From Candidatus Bodocaedibacter vickermanii (GTDB lineage: Bacteria > Pseudomonadota > Alphaproteobacteria > UBA6184), in NCBI RefSeq assembly GCF_014896945.1, contig NZ_CP054719.1, forward strand, positions 977,153 through 1,041,152: DNA of 64,000 nucleotides. The letters are read 5' to 3'. The notes beneath the pieces are model-generated. The model made no database searches and was not told where the DNA came from. It worked only from the letters and a program-made list of their open reading frames with translations. Shown here one piece after another: positions 1-8,447 of this stretch (its first letter is position 1; every line of letters starts with the position of its first letter). The position numbers and the translations under genes were made by a program.

Positions 1-1074
1 TCGTGTGCGCTATTGTTCGTGTTTGTCCCTATCGCTGTGTGGGGAGGAGAGTTTTTTATTGCGAGCAAGTTTCAGGCTCTTGGTTTGGGATATTTTCAAA
101 TTACAATGTTGGGCGGTTTTCTTGTGCCTCTGCTGGGGGCGTTGGCCTCTTTTTTTGTGGGGACGGGAAAAACAACGCCTTTAATTATTAGTGCAATTAT
201 CGCCAATATTACAAATGCATATTTGAACATAACGCTAGTGTTTGGGGTTGATGGTTTGATTTCTCCACTGGGGGCGAACGGTGCTGCGATTGCTACTGTT
301 GTTGCGTTGGGCATTCAGGTATTATTTTTATTTTTTGTATTTACAAGCCATTCGAATGATGCAATCTTTAAAACAAGGCGTCCAACCTTTGATAAAAAAC
401 AGATGCTTGAATGCTTAAGGGTTGGCTTGCCTAACGCATTTAGTCGAATGATTGAAATCGCAGGATGGGCAACTATCGTCGCTTACCTGTCCACAATTGA
501 TGAGAGCTATGTAACGGTTCAAACGCTGTGTCATTCTTTAATAATTATGTTTATTTTTGCGGTTGAGGGGTTATCAAAAGGAATTACGGCCATTGTATCC
601 AATGCTATTGGGCAAGGAGCGTATTGGGCAATCAACACCGTTGTTAAATCAGCTGGAAATATATTGATTGCAATCTTGGTGGCGCTTTGGTTTGTATTGT
701 GGTATGCCCCCGAAGCAACGATTTTGAAGGTGATGAATCAAGCGCAGTTTGTAGATCCTGAGCTTATTCGTCATGTTACTTTAGCTTTTAAAGGGCTATG
801 GGTTTATTTTGCATTTAACGGTCTTAGCTTAATTATATGGGGCGTGTTGACAGCGGGGGGTGATACAAAGTTTATTATGTGGAGCAATACGCTTAGCACA
901 TGGATGTTTGCCGTGATTCCCACGTATGTTTGGGTTTCAAGCTTTCCAGCGACCCCTGCGGTTCCCTATCAGTATATTGCGCCTGTATATGGATTTTTAG
1001 GGTTTGTTATCGTTGCAATTCGTTTTTATAGCCAAAGTTGGCTAAAGCTTAATCTTAACAAAGCGGCACTATAG
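1..1074 (+). CDS. MATE-family multidrug/cation efflux transporter, 5' partial
   Basis: The reading frame is open from the first base, so the N-terminal quarter lies outside the window; about 357 codons of a usual ~450 are visible. The product is almost entirely hydrophobic helices, as expected for an inner-membrane Na+/H+-coupled MATE exporter. It shares the segment LTAGGDTK followed by an aromatic-rich helix with the next gene, so the two are tandem paralogues. Its stop codon lies one base before the ATG of the downstream copy, implying one transcript. The family call is from overall sequence character. The substrate cannot be read from sequence. Confidence 0.8.
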   Translation, partial: SCALLFVFVPIAVWGGEFFIASKFQALGLGYFQITMLGGFLVPLLGALASFFVGTGKTTPLIISAIIANITNAYLNITLVFGVDGLISPLGANGAAIATVVALGIQVLFLFFVFTSHSNDAIFKTRRPTFDKKQMLECLRVGLPNAFSRMIEIAGWATIVAYLSTIDESYVTVQTLCHSLIIMFIFAVEGLSKGITAIVSNAIGQGAYWAINTVVKSAGNILIAILVALWFVLWYAPEATILKVMNQAQFVDPELIRHVTLAFKGLWVYFAFNGLSLIIWGVLTAGGDTKFIMWSNTLSTWMFAVIPTYVWVSSFPATPAVPYQYIAPVYGFLGFVIVAIRFYSQSWLKLNLNKAAL

Positions 1075-1075
1075 T

Positions 1076-2434
1076 ATGAAGACCTTAACAAAACATCCGT
1101 CGGGAAGTTTTTCTGAATTGTTGTCGATAGCGGTGCCATTAATATTAACGGCACTTTCGGGAAACCTGTTTGTGTTTGTTGATAGGATCATGTTGTCCTA
1201 TTATTCGTTTGACGTATTTAATGCCGTGTCTGGGGTGGGGGTTGTGTTTGCGACGCTGTGTTATCCTGGGTGTGCAATAGCCGCAATCACAGAGGTATTT
1301 GTTGGTCAATATAATGGTTCTGGGCAATATGATAAAATCGCAGCACCCGTATGGCAGATGATCTTTTTCGCGATTGCATCCATTGTTGTTTATGTGCCGT
1401 TAGCATTATTGGGAGAGTCCCTGTTTTTGTCCCCGGTCTTTGTGAAAGAGGGGTTGCTATATTATCAAATCCTTGTAATCGGGGCGCCGTTGTTTCTGTT
1501 GCAAAACGCAATGGCTGGTTTTTTTATAGGGGTCGGACGCGCCGGATTTGTTACCGCAGCAGTATTGATCAGCAATCTGATGAATATAATTCTAAATTAT
1601 GTATTGATTTTTGGATTTTGGATTATTCCCCCATTGGGCGCCGCAGGTTCTGCGACGGCATCTATGATTGCAGAAAGCATTCAGCTGATCATTTTGTTCG
1701 GAGTATTTTTCAACAAGCACAATCATTTAAAATACTTGACCCGCAAGGCATCTCTTAATTTGAAATTATTATGGGAGCAACTAACCATAGGTGTCCCTGG
1801 CGCTGTGGGACACACGTTTGAAATTGGAGGCTGGGCTTTTTTATCAAACTTTAGAGCCGGTCTTGGCGACGCTTATGTAACGGTGATGTCGGTGAGTGGG
1901 GCCAGTTACCTTTTGTTTTCATTTTATACAGAAGGGTTGCAAAAAGCAGTTACAGCAATCACATCAAATATGATTGGTTCCAGGGATTATAGAAATATTG
2001 AAAAAGCGAAACGTTCTGCCTTTGTGCTTCAGGCGCTGTTTCTAGTGTTGATATTTATACCGTTGGTTGCATGGAGCGAAATTAGCATTCGCCCGTTAAT
2101 CGACATTGAATTGCTGACACCAGAAACGTTGTTTGCCATTAAAATGGCGTTGTTGGGCAATTTTTTGTTTATGCTTTTTGATGGATATTATTGGATATAT
2201 TGTGGAATGTTAACGGCAGGTGGTGATACCAAAACGGTTATGGTCGTGAACAGCGTTTCGGTTTGGTTGTTTTGTGTGTTGCCTTCTGTCATCTGGTTAA
2301 CATACTTTCCTTCAGAATCATATACGGTTAGCTTGTACTCGTTCCCGATATATGGAGCCATTGTAACGGGCATCTTATATTTGAGAGTTCGAAGCAATAA
2401 ATGGATCAAGCTTGATTTATCTAAAGCTAAATGA
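1076..2434 (+). CDS. MATE-family efflux transporter
   Basis: A 452-residue membrane protein of full MATE length with about twelve hydrophobic segments. It is a paralogue of the gene just upstream: both carry GxAGSATA/GANGAAIA-type loops near the middle and LTAGGDTK in the last third. The start is the ATG directly after the upstream stop. MATE proteins export drugs, dyes or metabolites using Na+ or H+ gradients. The last 65 bp of this gene, including the stop codon, are present again at 3905-3969 as part of a 74-bp direct repeat, so the 3' end was duplicated when the following gene arrived. Confidence 0.82.
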   Translation: MKTLTKHPSGSFSELLSIAVPLILTALSGNLFVFVDRIMLSYYSFDVFNAVSGVGVVFATLCYPGCAIAAITEVFVGQYNGSGQYDKIAAPVWQMIFFAIASIVVYVPLALLGESLFLSPVFVKEGLLYYQILVIGAPLFLLQNAMAGFFIGVGRAGFVTAAVLISNLMNIILNYVLIFGFWIIPPLGAAGSATASMIAESIQLIILFGVFFNKHNHLKYLTRKASLNLKLLWEQLTIGVPGAVGHTFEIGGWAFLSNFRAGLGDAYVTVMSVSGASYLLFSFYTEGLQKAVTAITSNMIGSRDYRNIEKAKRSAFVLQALFLVLIFIPLVAWSEISIRPLIDIELLTPETLFAIKMALLGNFLFMLFDGYYWIYCGMLTAGGDTKTVMVVNSVSVWLFCVLPSVIWLTYFPSESYTVSLYSFPIYGAIVTGILYLRVRSNKWIKLDLSKAK

Positions 2435-2443
2435 TCGATTTTT
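2370..2443 (+). repeat. 74-bp direct repeat, left copy
   Basis: Bases 2370-2443 (the 3' end of the second MATE gene plus 9 bp) are identical to 3905-3978, at an offset of exactly 1535 bp. Identity stops abruptly at both ends. The pair brackets the reverse-strand gene at 2449-3828. Confidence 0.93.
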
Positions 2444-2448
2444 GCGCT

Positions 2449-3828
2449 CTACCACTCTACAATCTGATCTTTTTCCCAGAATAGCCATCGAGTTATTTCT
2501 CGATTATTAGATGTTCCAATTTTATATAGATCAATTACACCAGCATTCAACTCAATTTTGTATAGGATGCCTTTATATGTTCCAACGTATAAAAATTTTT
2601 CATCTGCAGTAATATCCATAGTTTGAATATTAAAACCTAGGTAATCATCCCATAAGTGTTCGCCGGAATAACTACGTGCTCGGATGTATCCTTTTGCATC
2701 ACCGATAATATAACCAAAAGAAGTTGTAACGCCCGCATAGACTCTACTTTCTGTATCTAATTCAATAAACTGTTTCTCGGGCAGTTGGTTGCTTTTTAAT
2801 TCGTCAACTTGAACAGCTAGTGTGCCGCCGTTGTAAAAATGACAAGAGTTAAAACATGCCTGGGTGTCGTCTTTTGAAAATAAAGAGTAGTGAGGGTATG
2901 CAGAAATTGGTTCAACAGAGCCTAAACGAGATCCATTTACGCTATACAAATGATGTGATGAGCATTGATGCCCAAGGCTAATTAGTTCGTTTGAATGTGA
3001 TAAGGAAAAATGAAACATCGAATAGTCTCCATGGCTGAAAATATCTTTTTCATTCAAGGGGTCTCGTTCATCTTCAGAAGCATAGTCAGCGATATACTGC
3101 TTGTCTGGAAAGATAGCTGTTGTTTTTTCATCGTCAACTAAAAATAACCCGTTGCAAAACCCACCTAACAAAACTCTTTTGCCGTCAGAAAAGGGTATGC
3201 ATGTGTCGCCTAGAAACTTTAAAGTTTCTTGATTTTTTGCAGCTATAGTACCATCAGCAAAATAAATAGTTCCCTGGGGCCATGCCAAGACAAGTTTGCT
3301 TTTGTCATCCCAATTTTCTTTAAGATGAATGCCATCATCTTTTAAAAAGGCTATGATTTTTCGTTGTGGGCAAATTCCAAAATCACCAACCCCATCTAAA
3401 ACTTGGAACATGCTATCTTTGTATACATAACAGTTTCTTTGAAAGAACCATTTGTTGTTTTCATTAGAGAATTTAGATTCGTCTATAGAGACTAAAAAAA
3501 TTTCATCTGATACAGCAATAATTTTATGAATATTGCTTATGTCTGGCTTTTCCTCAGTGAGCGAATAAAAGGGCTCTGTTTGTGGCGGGAACAGCGTTCT
3601 AAGCTCTTTTGCTTTTCCAGATTTATTAAACTGTACCAAGGTCTCAAACAATTGCTTGGCATATGTGTGTCGATTATCTTCGGGGGCTTCAACTTCAGGT
3701 CGAACCTTCCAATTTGTCTTTTCTCCAAGAACTCTATAATCGTTAACAAGCTTGGTATATTTAAAAGAGTCTTGTTTGTATTTATTCGAGAGTTGTCTAA
3801 TCTTAATATTCTGTAAAAACTTAAACAT
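2449..3828 (-). CDS. Beta-propeller-like protein of unknown function
   Basis: A 459-residue soluble protein with no signal peptide or membrane segment. The C-terminal half has repeated short beta-strand patterns of WD40/PQQ-propeller type (for example YVGTYKGILYKIEL near the end and FGYIIGDAKGYIRARS before it), so a propeller fold is inferred. The N-terminal ~60 residues are basic. The start is the ATG at 3828, preceded by GGAAA; an in-frame TTG at 3843 has no ribosome site. The gene is the only cargo between two copies of a 74-bp direct repeat and opposes its neighbours, so it looks acquired. I do not recognise a specific family. Confidence 0.6.
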   Translation of the reverse strand: MFKFLQNIKIRQLSNKYKQDSFKYTKLVNDYRVLGEKTNWKVRPEVEAPEDNRHTYAKQLFETLVQFNKSGKAKELRTLFPPQTEPFYSLTEEKPDISNIHKIIAVSDEIFLVSIDESKFSNENNKWFFQRNCYVYKDSMFQVLDGVGDFGICPQRKIIAFLKDDGIHLKENWDDKSKLVLAWPQGTIYFADGTIAAKNQETLKFLGDTCIPFSDGKRVLLGGFCNGLFLVDDEKTTAIFPDKQYIADYASEDERDPLNEKDIFSHGDYSMFHFSLSHSNELISLGHQCSSHHLYSVNGSRLGSVEPISAYPHYSLFSKDDTQACFNSCHFYNGGTLAVQVDELKSNQLPEKQFIELDTESRVYAGVTTSFGYIIGDAKGYIRARSYSGEHLWDDYLGFNIQTMDITADEKFLYVGTYKGILYKIELNAGVIDLYKIGTSNNREITRWLFWEKDQIVEW

Positions 3829-3904
3829 TTTCCGTGCTTTCAAGGTTGCCCAAAGTTAAGGAGAGAGGTGTGGACAAGATAATTGTTGTGATGCAAATAA
3901 GCAA

Positions 3905-3978
3905 GCATCTTATATTTGAGAGTTCGAAGCAATAAATGGATCAAGCTTGATTTATCTAAAGCTAAATGATCGATTTTT
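3905..3978 (+). repeat. 74-bp direct repeat, right copy
   Basis: Perfect copy of 2370-2443, containing the last 65 bp of the MATE coding sequence with its stop codon but no upstream coding sequence. It ends 22 bp before the -35 box of the tRNA-Cys promoter, so the pre-insertion order was probably MATE gene followed directly by tRNA-Cys. Confidence 0.93.
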
Positions 3979-4000
3979 ATCTATAGAGTCAATTTCTTGC

Positions 4001-4029
4001 TTGACCATTTACCTCAAGATGATTACATT
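4001..4029 (+). promoter_or_regulatory. Promoter of tRNA-Cys
   Basis: TTGACC (4001-4006) and TACATT (4024-4029) are separated by 17 bp. This places the transcription start near 4036, about ten bases before the mature tRNA 5' end. The match to a housekeeping sigma-70 promoter is good but not perfect. Confidence 0.5.
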
Positions 4030-4046
4030 GTGACCGTGCTGCGTTA

Positions 4047-4120
4047 GGCCGGGTGGTAGAGTGGTTATGCAGAGGACTGCAAATCCTTGTACGTCGGTTC
4101 GATTCCGATCCCGGCCTCCA
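4047..4120 (+). tRNA. tRNA-Cys (GCA)
   Basis: The acceptor stem GGCCGGG (4047-4053) pairs perfectly with CCCGGCC (4110-4116). The T-arm contains GGTTCGATTCC. The anticodon arm has loop CTGCAAA with GCA in the middle, which reads Cys codons. Discriminator T and an encoded CCA (4118-4120) complete a 74-nt gene. No other tRNA was found in the window. Confidence 0.96.
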
Positions 4121-4289
4121 GCAAAAGTGGTGCAAAAAAGCAACGTCGTAAAATTTTTACCTTTTTGACACTTATTATCTTGATTTAAAGATATCCTTGT
4201 AAGAATATGAGTAAGAAAAGAAATGACATTAATTCCTTATTAAGGATATTAGTGTTTACTTAAAGCAGTTTATTTAAAAGAGGTTTTTC

Positions 4290-4757
4290 ATGTATAAAAA
4301 ATTATTATCATCTCTGGTTGTGTTGTTTGCATTGACTGGGTGTTCTTCTGATCCAACAGACAGCATGTCTTCATGCCAAATGGGAGCTATGCAAACTAGC
4401 TTCATGAACCATGTTGGTATGGAAGGTGATCGCGTATTCTTCGACCTAGATAAAAGCGCTGTAACTGCTGCTGAAGCTGCAAAGCTTGATAAGCAAGTTG
4501 CTTGGTTGGCTCAAAACGAAAATGCAAGCGTTCGCATCGTTGTTGAAGGTCATTGTGATGCGCGCGGTACTTCTGAGTACAACTTAGGATTAGGTAAGCG
4601 TCGTGCTGAAGCAGTAAAAGCATACTTAGTATCTAAGGCTGTTTCTGCAGATCGTATTGATACAGTAAGCTATGGCAAAGAGCGTCCAGCAGTTGTTGGA
4701 TCTGATGAAGCTGCTTACGCTAAGAATCGTCGTGGCGTAACTGTTGTAATTGAATAA
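4290..4757 (+). CDS. pal: Peptidoglycan-associated lipoprotein Pal
   Basis: 155 residues with a lipoprotein signal ending in the lipobox LTGC (Cys18, the lipidated residue). A C-terminal OmpA-like domain follows, carrying the peptidoglycan-binding pattern GHCDARGTSEYNLGLGKRR (Asp and Arg contact diaminopimelate). Pal anchors the outer membrane to the wall and works with TolB and TolQRA in envelope constriction. An AAAAGAGG-type ribosome site precedes the ATG. cpoB follows, as in most Tol-Pal loci, but tolQRAB are not upstream: the preceding gene is tRNA-Cys. So the tol operon is either split or lies elsewhere. Confidence 0.95.
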   Translation: MYKKLLSSLVVLFALTGCSSDPTDSMSSCQMGAMQTSFMNHVGMEGDRVFFDLDKSAVTAAEAAKLDKQVAWLAQNENASVRIVVEGHCDARGTSEYNLGLGKRRAEAVKAYLVSKAVSADRIDTVSYGKERPAVVGSDEAAYAKNRRGVTVVIE

Positions 4758-4781
4758 TTACCGGTTTGTCACTATAATTAA

Positions 4782-4806
4782 GCCGCCACATGTTGGCGGC
4801 TTTTTT
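4782..4806 (+). terminator. Intrinsic terminator after pal
   Basis: Stem GCCGCCA (4782-4788) / TGGCGGC (4794-4800) with loop CATGT, followed directly by six T. This would end much of the pal transcript before cpoB. Confidence 0.85.
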
Positions 4807-4832
4807 ATTATCAAAACAGGGGAGATAGAGAG

Positions 4833-5519
4833 ATGAGATGTCTATATTATGCGACGTTAATGGTTTTTGGCTTGGTTAATGTTGTTTCGGCCGAAGAAGA
4901 AAAGGTTGAACAAAGTGTTGTTGAGTATGTTCAAGAGCTAACTGGAAAGCTAGATACTTTGACGCAAACAATAGAACTGTTGGAAAAGCGTATCGAGATT
5001 TTGGAATCGGCGTGTCATGCGCGAGGCGTTGAAGAAAATAGCAAAAAGATCGAAAATGGGGTGATGGGTTCTCAACCCGCCTCTGTTGAAAAACCAAAGC
5101 GATCTAAGCCTTCTGCTGGTGCTGATAGGTTGTCGAGCGATGGTCTGAGCGCTCTTCAGCATAAAAATTTTGATGAAGCAGAGCAGAAATTTTTGGATTT
5201 AGTTCAGTTCTACCCAGAGCATTCGGCGGTACCCGATGCCTGCTATTGGCTGGGTGAAATACACGTCATCAAAAAACAATATGCGCATGCTCAGGCGTAT
5301 TATGCGCTTGCTTACAAAGCATTTCCAGAAACGAATGTAAAAAAAGCTGAGATTGGTTTGAAAATTGCCGAATGTTATTTTTCCTTGAATAAAAATAAAG
5401 AGGGATGTTTGTTTTTAAAAGAAATCATGAAATTGCAGCAGCGCGGTGCTAATATCTCAAACGCAACATTGCAGTTGATGCAAAAGTATTGGGCGCTACA
5501 TAAGTGCGCTGATTTATAA
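4833..5519 (+). CDS. cpoB: Cell division coordinator CpoB (YbgF family)
   Basis: 228 residues with an N-terminal signal peptide (hydrophobic to about residue 20, cleavage near VSA). A coiled-coil stretch follows at about residues 25-58 (heptads of L/I with E/K), then a basic linker, then three tetratricopeptide repeats from about residue 105 (ALQHKNFDEAEQKFLDLVQFYPEHSAVPDACYWLGE is the first). CpoB sits in the periplasm and links peptidoglycan synthesis with Tol-mediated outer-membrane constriction. It follows pal, the expected order. A GGGGAGA ribosome site lies before the ATG. Confidence 0.88.
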   Translation: MRCLYYATLMVFGLVNVVSAEEEKVEQSVVEYVQELTGKLDTLTQTIELLEKRIEILESACHARGVEENSKKIENGVMGSQPASVEKPKRSKPSAGADRLSSDGLSALQHKNFDEAEQKFLDLVQFYPEHSAVPDACYWLGEIHVIKKQYAHAQAYYALAYKAFPETNVKKAEIGLKIAECYFSLNKNKEGCLFLKEIMKLQQRGANISNATLQLMQKYWALHKCADL

Positions 5520-5596
5520 CGAGATCCTTTGCGGGGTGCTGACACTTAACCCCGTGTTAACGAAGGTTAACAAATTTTTAAAAAATCAATTTCGCG

Positions 5597-5727
5597 CCAC
5601 CCCCCACCCTATCACCCTTCGTGACCTCAGGGTGGGGGGACAACACCCACCTCCTGAATCGAGAAAATAATAGACGAAGCGATCCGTCATTTCTTCACGA
5701 AACGGTGGGCTAAAATAATAATGTAAG
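5597..5727 (+). repeat. Dispersed repeat family R1, intact copy
   Basis: About 130 bp that recur in reverse orientation at 58681-59059. The longest shared block includes ATCCGTCATTTCTTCACGAA and the adjacent CGGTGGGC; overall identity is roughly 90% by hand alignment. An internal CACCCT/AGGGTG stem is kept in this copy. The second copy is interrupted by a 235-bp insertion, so this one shows the uninterrupted form. Confidence 0.85.
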
Positions 5728-5821
5728 AGTGCACTAAAAATACTATAGCCTACAAAGATTAACAGTTTATGAACAATTGGAAGATTTTTGTAACGTAGCG
5801 TTTACAGAAGAACGTAGGTCG

Positions 5822-5892
5822 GCGGCTCAGGCAAATTGCGTTGCAATTTGATGATGGCGAATGCCATCTAGCGCCTTGCGCTCCTGAGCCGC
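5822..5892. repeat. Perfect four-way cloverleaf palindrome
   Basis: Outer stem GCGGCTCAGG (5822-5831) / CCTGAGCCGC (5883-5892), 10 bp, encloses three consecutive perfect hairpins. These are CAAATTGC-GTT-GCAATTTG (5832-5850), GATGGC-GAAT-GCCATC (5853-5868) and AGCGC-CTT-GCGCT (5870-5882). Only three bases (5851-5852 and 5869) are unpaired outside the loops. Either strand, as RNA or extruded DNA, can form the same tRNA-like four-way junction. It lies about 160 bp beyond the stop codon of lpdA and about 300 bp beyond cpoB. The function is unknown. Confidence 0.85.
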
Positions 5893-6054
5893 ATAACTGC
5901 GGTAATGAATATTTCCCGCGATGCTTTTGCAGACAATTCTGCAGCCCGTTAAATCGCGCCTGCGATGTTCTTATTTTACTGGCAGCATACGTGTTCCGTG
6001 GTTCGCAATACTTTGTTGTTTGCGGCCAAGACAAGGGATTTTAGCGCTGCGCTT

Positions 6055-7455
6055 TTATAAATGAATTGCCTTGTTCCATGCTGCCATAGAGGCTTCTTTT
6101 AAAGCTTCTGCTGTGGTGGGGTGGGCGTGACACGTGCGCGCAATATCTTCGGCAGAGGCTCCATATTCCATTGCAAGGGCTGCCTCGGCGATCATGGTTC
6201 CTGCGTCTGCTGCAATAATGTGAACGCCTAAAATTTGATCGGTTTTTGTATTCGTAATTACTTTTACAAAGCCTTTTGTTTCGCCTGCGGCTTTTGCTCG
6301 ACCATTTACAGAAATTGGAAATTTTCCAACTTTGTATTCAACGGCTGCAGCCTTTAATTCGCTTTCTGTTTTTCCAACAGTTGCAACCTCTGGATGGGTA
6401 TAAATTACAGCAGGGATTGCGGCATAGTTCACGTGAGGTTTCTGACCCGCAATAATTTCAGCAACGGCAACGCCTTCGTCTTCTGCTTTGTGAGCCAGCA
6501 TCATGCCGCCAATGACATCGCCAATCGCATAAATATTGGATGAGGTTGTTTGATAGGTTGTGTTCACGGGAATAAATCCTTTTGCATCAGGCTCAATACC
6601 GGCTGCTTTTAAATTTAGCCCATCGGTATTTGGGCGTCTGCCAATGGAGACCAACAGGATGTCTGCGTCCAAAGTCGATGATTTTCCATCAGGGGATTCT
6701 ATTGTGACGGTGACAGAATCTTGAGAGGACTCTGCGTTTAATACTTTGTGTTTTAGGAAGAATGCGATGCCTTGATCTTCCAAAATCTTTTGTAAGGCTG
6801 ATGATACTTCGTGATCCATGGCGGGAACAATGCGATCAGCAAATTCGATAACCGAAACTTTTGCCCCTAATCGTTGCCATATGCTGGCCATTTCAAGACC
6901 AATATATCCGCCGCCCATTACAACCATGTGTTTGGGAACGCTTTTTAAGTCTAAGGCGCCAGTGGACGACACAATTCGCTGTTCGTCAATTTGGATATTG
7001 GGTAATGTTGCTACATTGGAGCCCGTGGCAATAATAAAATGTTTTGCTGTTACGGTTGATTCTTCTGTAGCACTTTTTATGTTAAGTTCTGAAGCAGAAG
7101 CAAACGATGCATATCCTTTGATTCGAGCAATATTGTTTTTCTTGAATAGAAATTCGATACCCTTTGTAAGTTCGTTGACCACGTTGGTTTTGTGGTTCAT
7201 CATGACGTTAAGATCTAAAGATACGTTGTCTGTTGTTATTCCAAACCGAGCAAGATGATGTTGGGTCTCGTCATATTTGTGCGAAGCATGCAGCAGGGCT
7301 TTAGACGGAATGCATCCAACGTTTAGGCATGTTCCACCTAGCGTATCCCCCGCATCAACGCATGCGACACTCATTCCAAGTTGAGCGCATTTTATTGCGG
7401 CCACGTATCCAGCTGGACCCGCGCCAATTACAACAACATCAAATTGTTTTGCCAT
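6055..7455 (-). CDS. lpdA: Dihydrolipoyl dehydrogenase (E3)
   Basis: 466 residues, the usual length. An N-terminal FAD-binding GAGPAGYVAA motif precedes the redox disulfide in GGTCLNVGCIPSKALLH. A second Rossmann motif GGGYIGLEMA binds NAD. The C-terminal dimer domain has the catalytic His-Glu in HAHPTTAEALKEA. E3 reoxidises lipoamide in the pyruvate and 2-oxoglutarate dehydrogenase complexes. No E1 or E2 genes are adjacent. An AGG ribosome site lies 7 bp before the ATG. Confidence 0.96.
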   Translation of the reverse strand: MAKQFDVVVIGAGPAGYVAAIKCAQLGMSVACVDAGDTLGGTCLNVGCIPSKALLHASHKYDETQHHLARFGITTDNVSLDLNVMMNHKTNVVNELTKGIEFLFKKNNIARIKGYASFASASELNIKSATEESTVTAKHFIIATGSNVATLPNIQIDEQRIVSSTGALDLKSVPKHMVVMGGGYIGLEMASIWQRLGAKVSVIEFADRIVPAMDHEVSSALQKILEDQGIAFFLKHKVLNAESSQDSVTVTIESPDGKSSTLDADILLVSIGRRPNTDGLNLKAAGIEPDAKGFIPVNTTYQTTSSNIYAIGDVIGGMMLAHKAEDEGVAVAEIIAGQKPHVNYAAIPAVIYTHPEVATVGKTESELKAAAVEYKVGKFPISVNGRAKAAGETKGFVKVITNTKTDQILGVHIIAADAGTMIAEAALAMEYGASAEDIARTCHAHPTTAEALKEASMAAWNKAIHL

Positions 7456-7525
7456 GATAAACCTGTGTATTGATTCTTAATGACCATCATATTACCATGG
7501 ATTGAATTCATAGAGAAAGAGCGCA

Positions 7526-8374
7526 ATGCAGTTATTAAATGATTATGTTCAACTGTGTCGACTGAATAGACCGATCGGTGTTTGGTTATTATTGTTTCCG
7601 GGGTTTGTGGGGTTGGCAGTGTCTTCACCAGAGGTTCCCTTGAAATATTGGGTTGTTTTTGTCGTCGGCGCTGTGGTGATGAGATCTGCTGGGTGCATTT
7701 ATAACGATATTGTTGATCGTCCTTTTGACGGTCGGGTGGCGCGCACAAAAAGTCGCCCCCTTGTTCGCATAAACAATCCCGTGCCATTACGATGGGCGCT
7801 CGCTTTTTTGACCATAAATTTAGTGACAGGATTTATATGTTTGTTGCAGTTTAATCTTTCAACGATTTTTGTTGGGTTTGCAGCGGCAGCAATGATTGTC
7901 ACATACCCATGGTTGAAACGCATTACGTATTGGCCGCAATTGTTTTTGGGGTTTACCATGAACATGGGGTTTATCATCGGGTGTTTTTCAATGAATGAAT
8001 CTGTAAGTTTCCCCAATCTTTTAATATACGTTGGAATGATCATGTGGACACTTGGATATGATACGATATATGGATTTCAAGATATGGATGATGACGCGTT
8101 GATTGGTGTAAAATCCAGCGCATTAAAATTGCGCCAATCGCCCCGATTGTTTGTTTCCCTTATGTATTTAAGTACAACCACCTGTTGGATGTTTGCAGGA
8201 AATCTGTTGCAATTTTCTTGGGGGTATTATGTTGGGATTGCGTTAATTGCAGTGCTGCTTGCGTGGCAGGTGTTGACGCTTAACATTCATGATTCGAACA
8301 ATTGTTTGATGCGATTTAAATCTAATCAATGGGTTGGGCTAATAGTGTTGTGTGCGGTTTTAGTTGGGGGATAA
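7526..8374 (+). CDS. ubiA: 4-hydroxybenzoate polyprenyltransferase
   Basis: 282 residues with about eight membrane helices. The two Asp-rich prenyl-diphosphate/Mg motifs of the UbiA family are present: NDIVDRPFDGRVARTKSRP near residue 55 and YDTIYGFQDMDDD near residue 180. The enzyme attaches the polyprenyl tail to 4-hydroxybenzoate in ubiquinone synthesis at the inner membrane. It is divergently placed from lpdA across a 70-bp spacer. Confidence 0.93.
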   Translation: MQLLNDYVQLCRLNRPIGVWLLLFPGFVGLAVSSPEVPLKYWVVFVVGAVVMRSAGCIYNDIVDRPFDGRVARTKSRPLVRINNPVPLRWALAFLTINLVTGFICLLQFNLSTIFVGFAAAAMIVTYPWLKRITYWPQLFLGFTMNMGFIIGCFSMNESVSFPNLLIYVGMIMWTLGYDTIYGFQDMDDDALIGVKSSALKLRQSPRLFVSLMYLSTTTCWMFAGNLLQFSWGYYVGIALIAVLLAWQVLTLNIHDSNNCLMRFKSNQWVGLIVLCAVLVGG

Positions 8375-8447
8375 TTTTTTATCGTAGAATAAGCGAAAAT
8401 AACGTATAATACCTTGACTAAGCAATAGGAGAGAATGGAGACAAAAA

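Larger units (their letters stand above)
5520..6054. other. 535-bp non-coding spacer rich in hairpins
   Basis: Convergent spacer between cpoB (forward) and lpdA (reverse). It holds a dispersed repeat (5597-5727), a perfect cloverleaf palindrome (5822-5892) and a further nested hairpin with outer stem CGCGAT/ATCGCG enclosing TGCAG-ACAATT-CTGCA (about 5924-5965). Open frames on both strands here have unnatural composition and no ribosome sites, so I call no gene. Confidence 0.7.

Noticed and set aside
5759-6034. Reverse-strand 91-codon open frame (and a forward one at 5841-6044)
   Set aside because: Both run across the cloverleaf palindrome, have no ribosome sites and have odd Cys/Arg-rich composition. 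The hairpins explain the sequence better.
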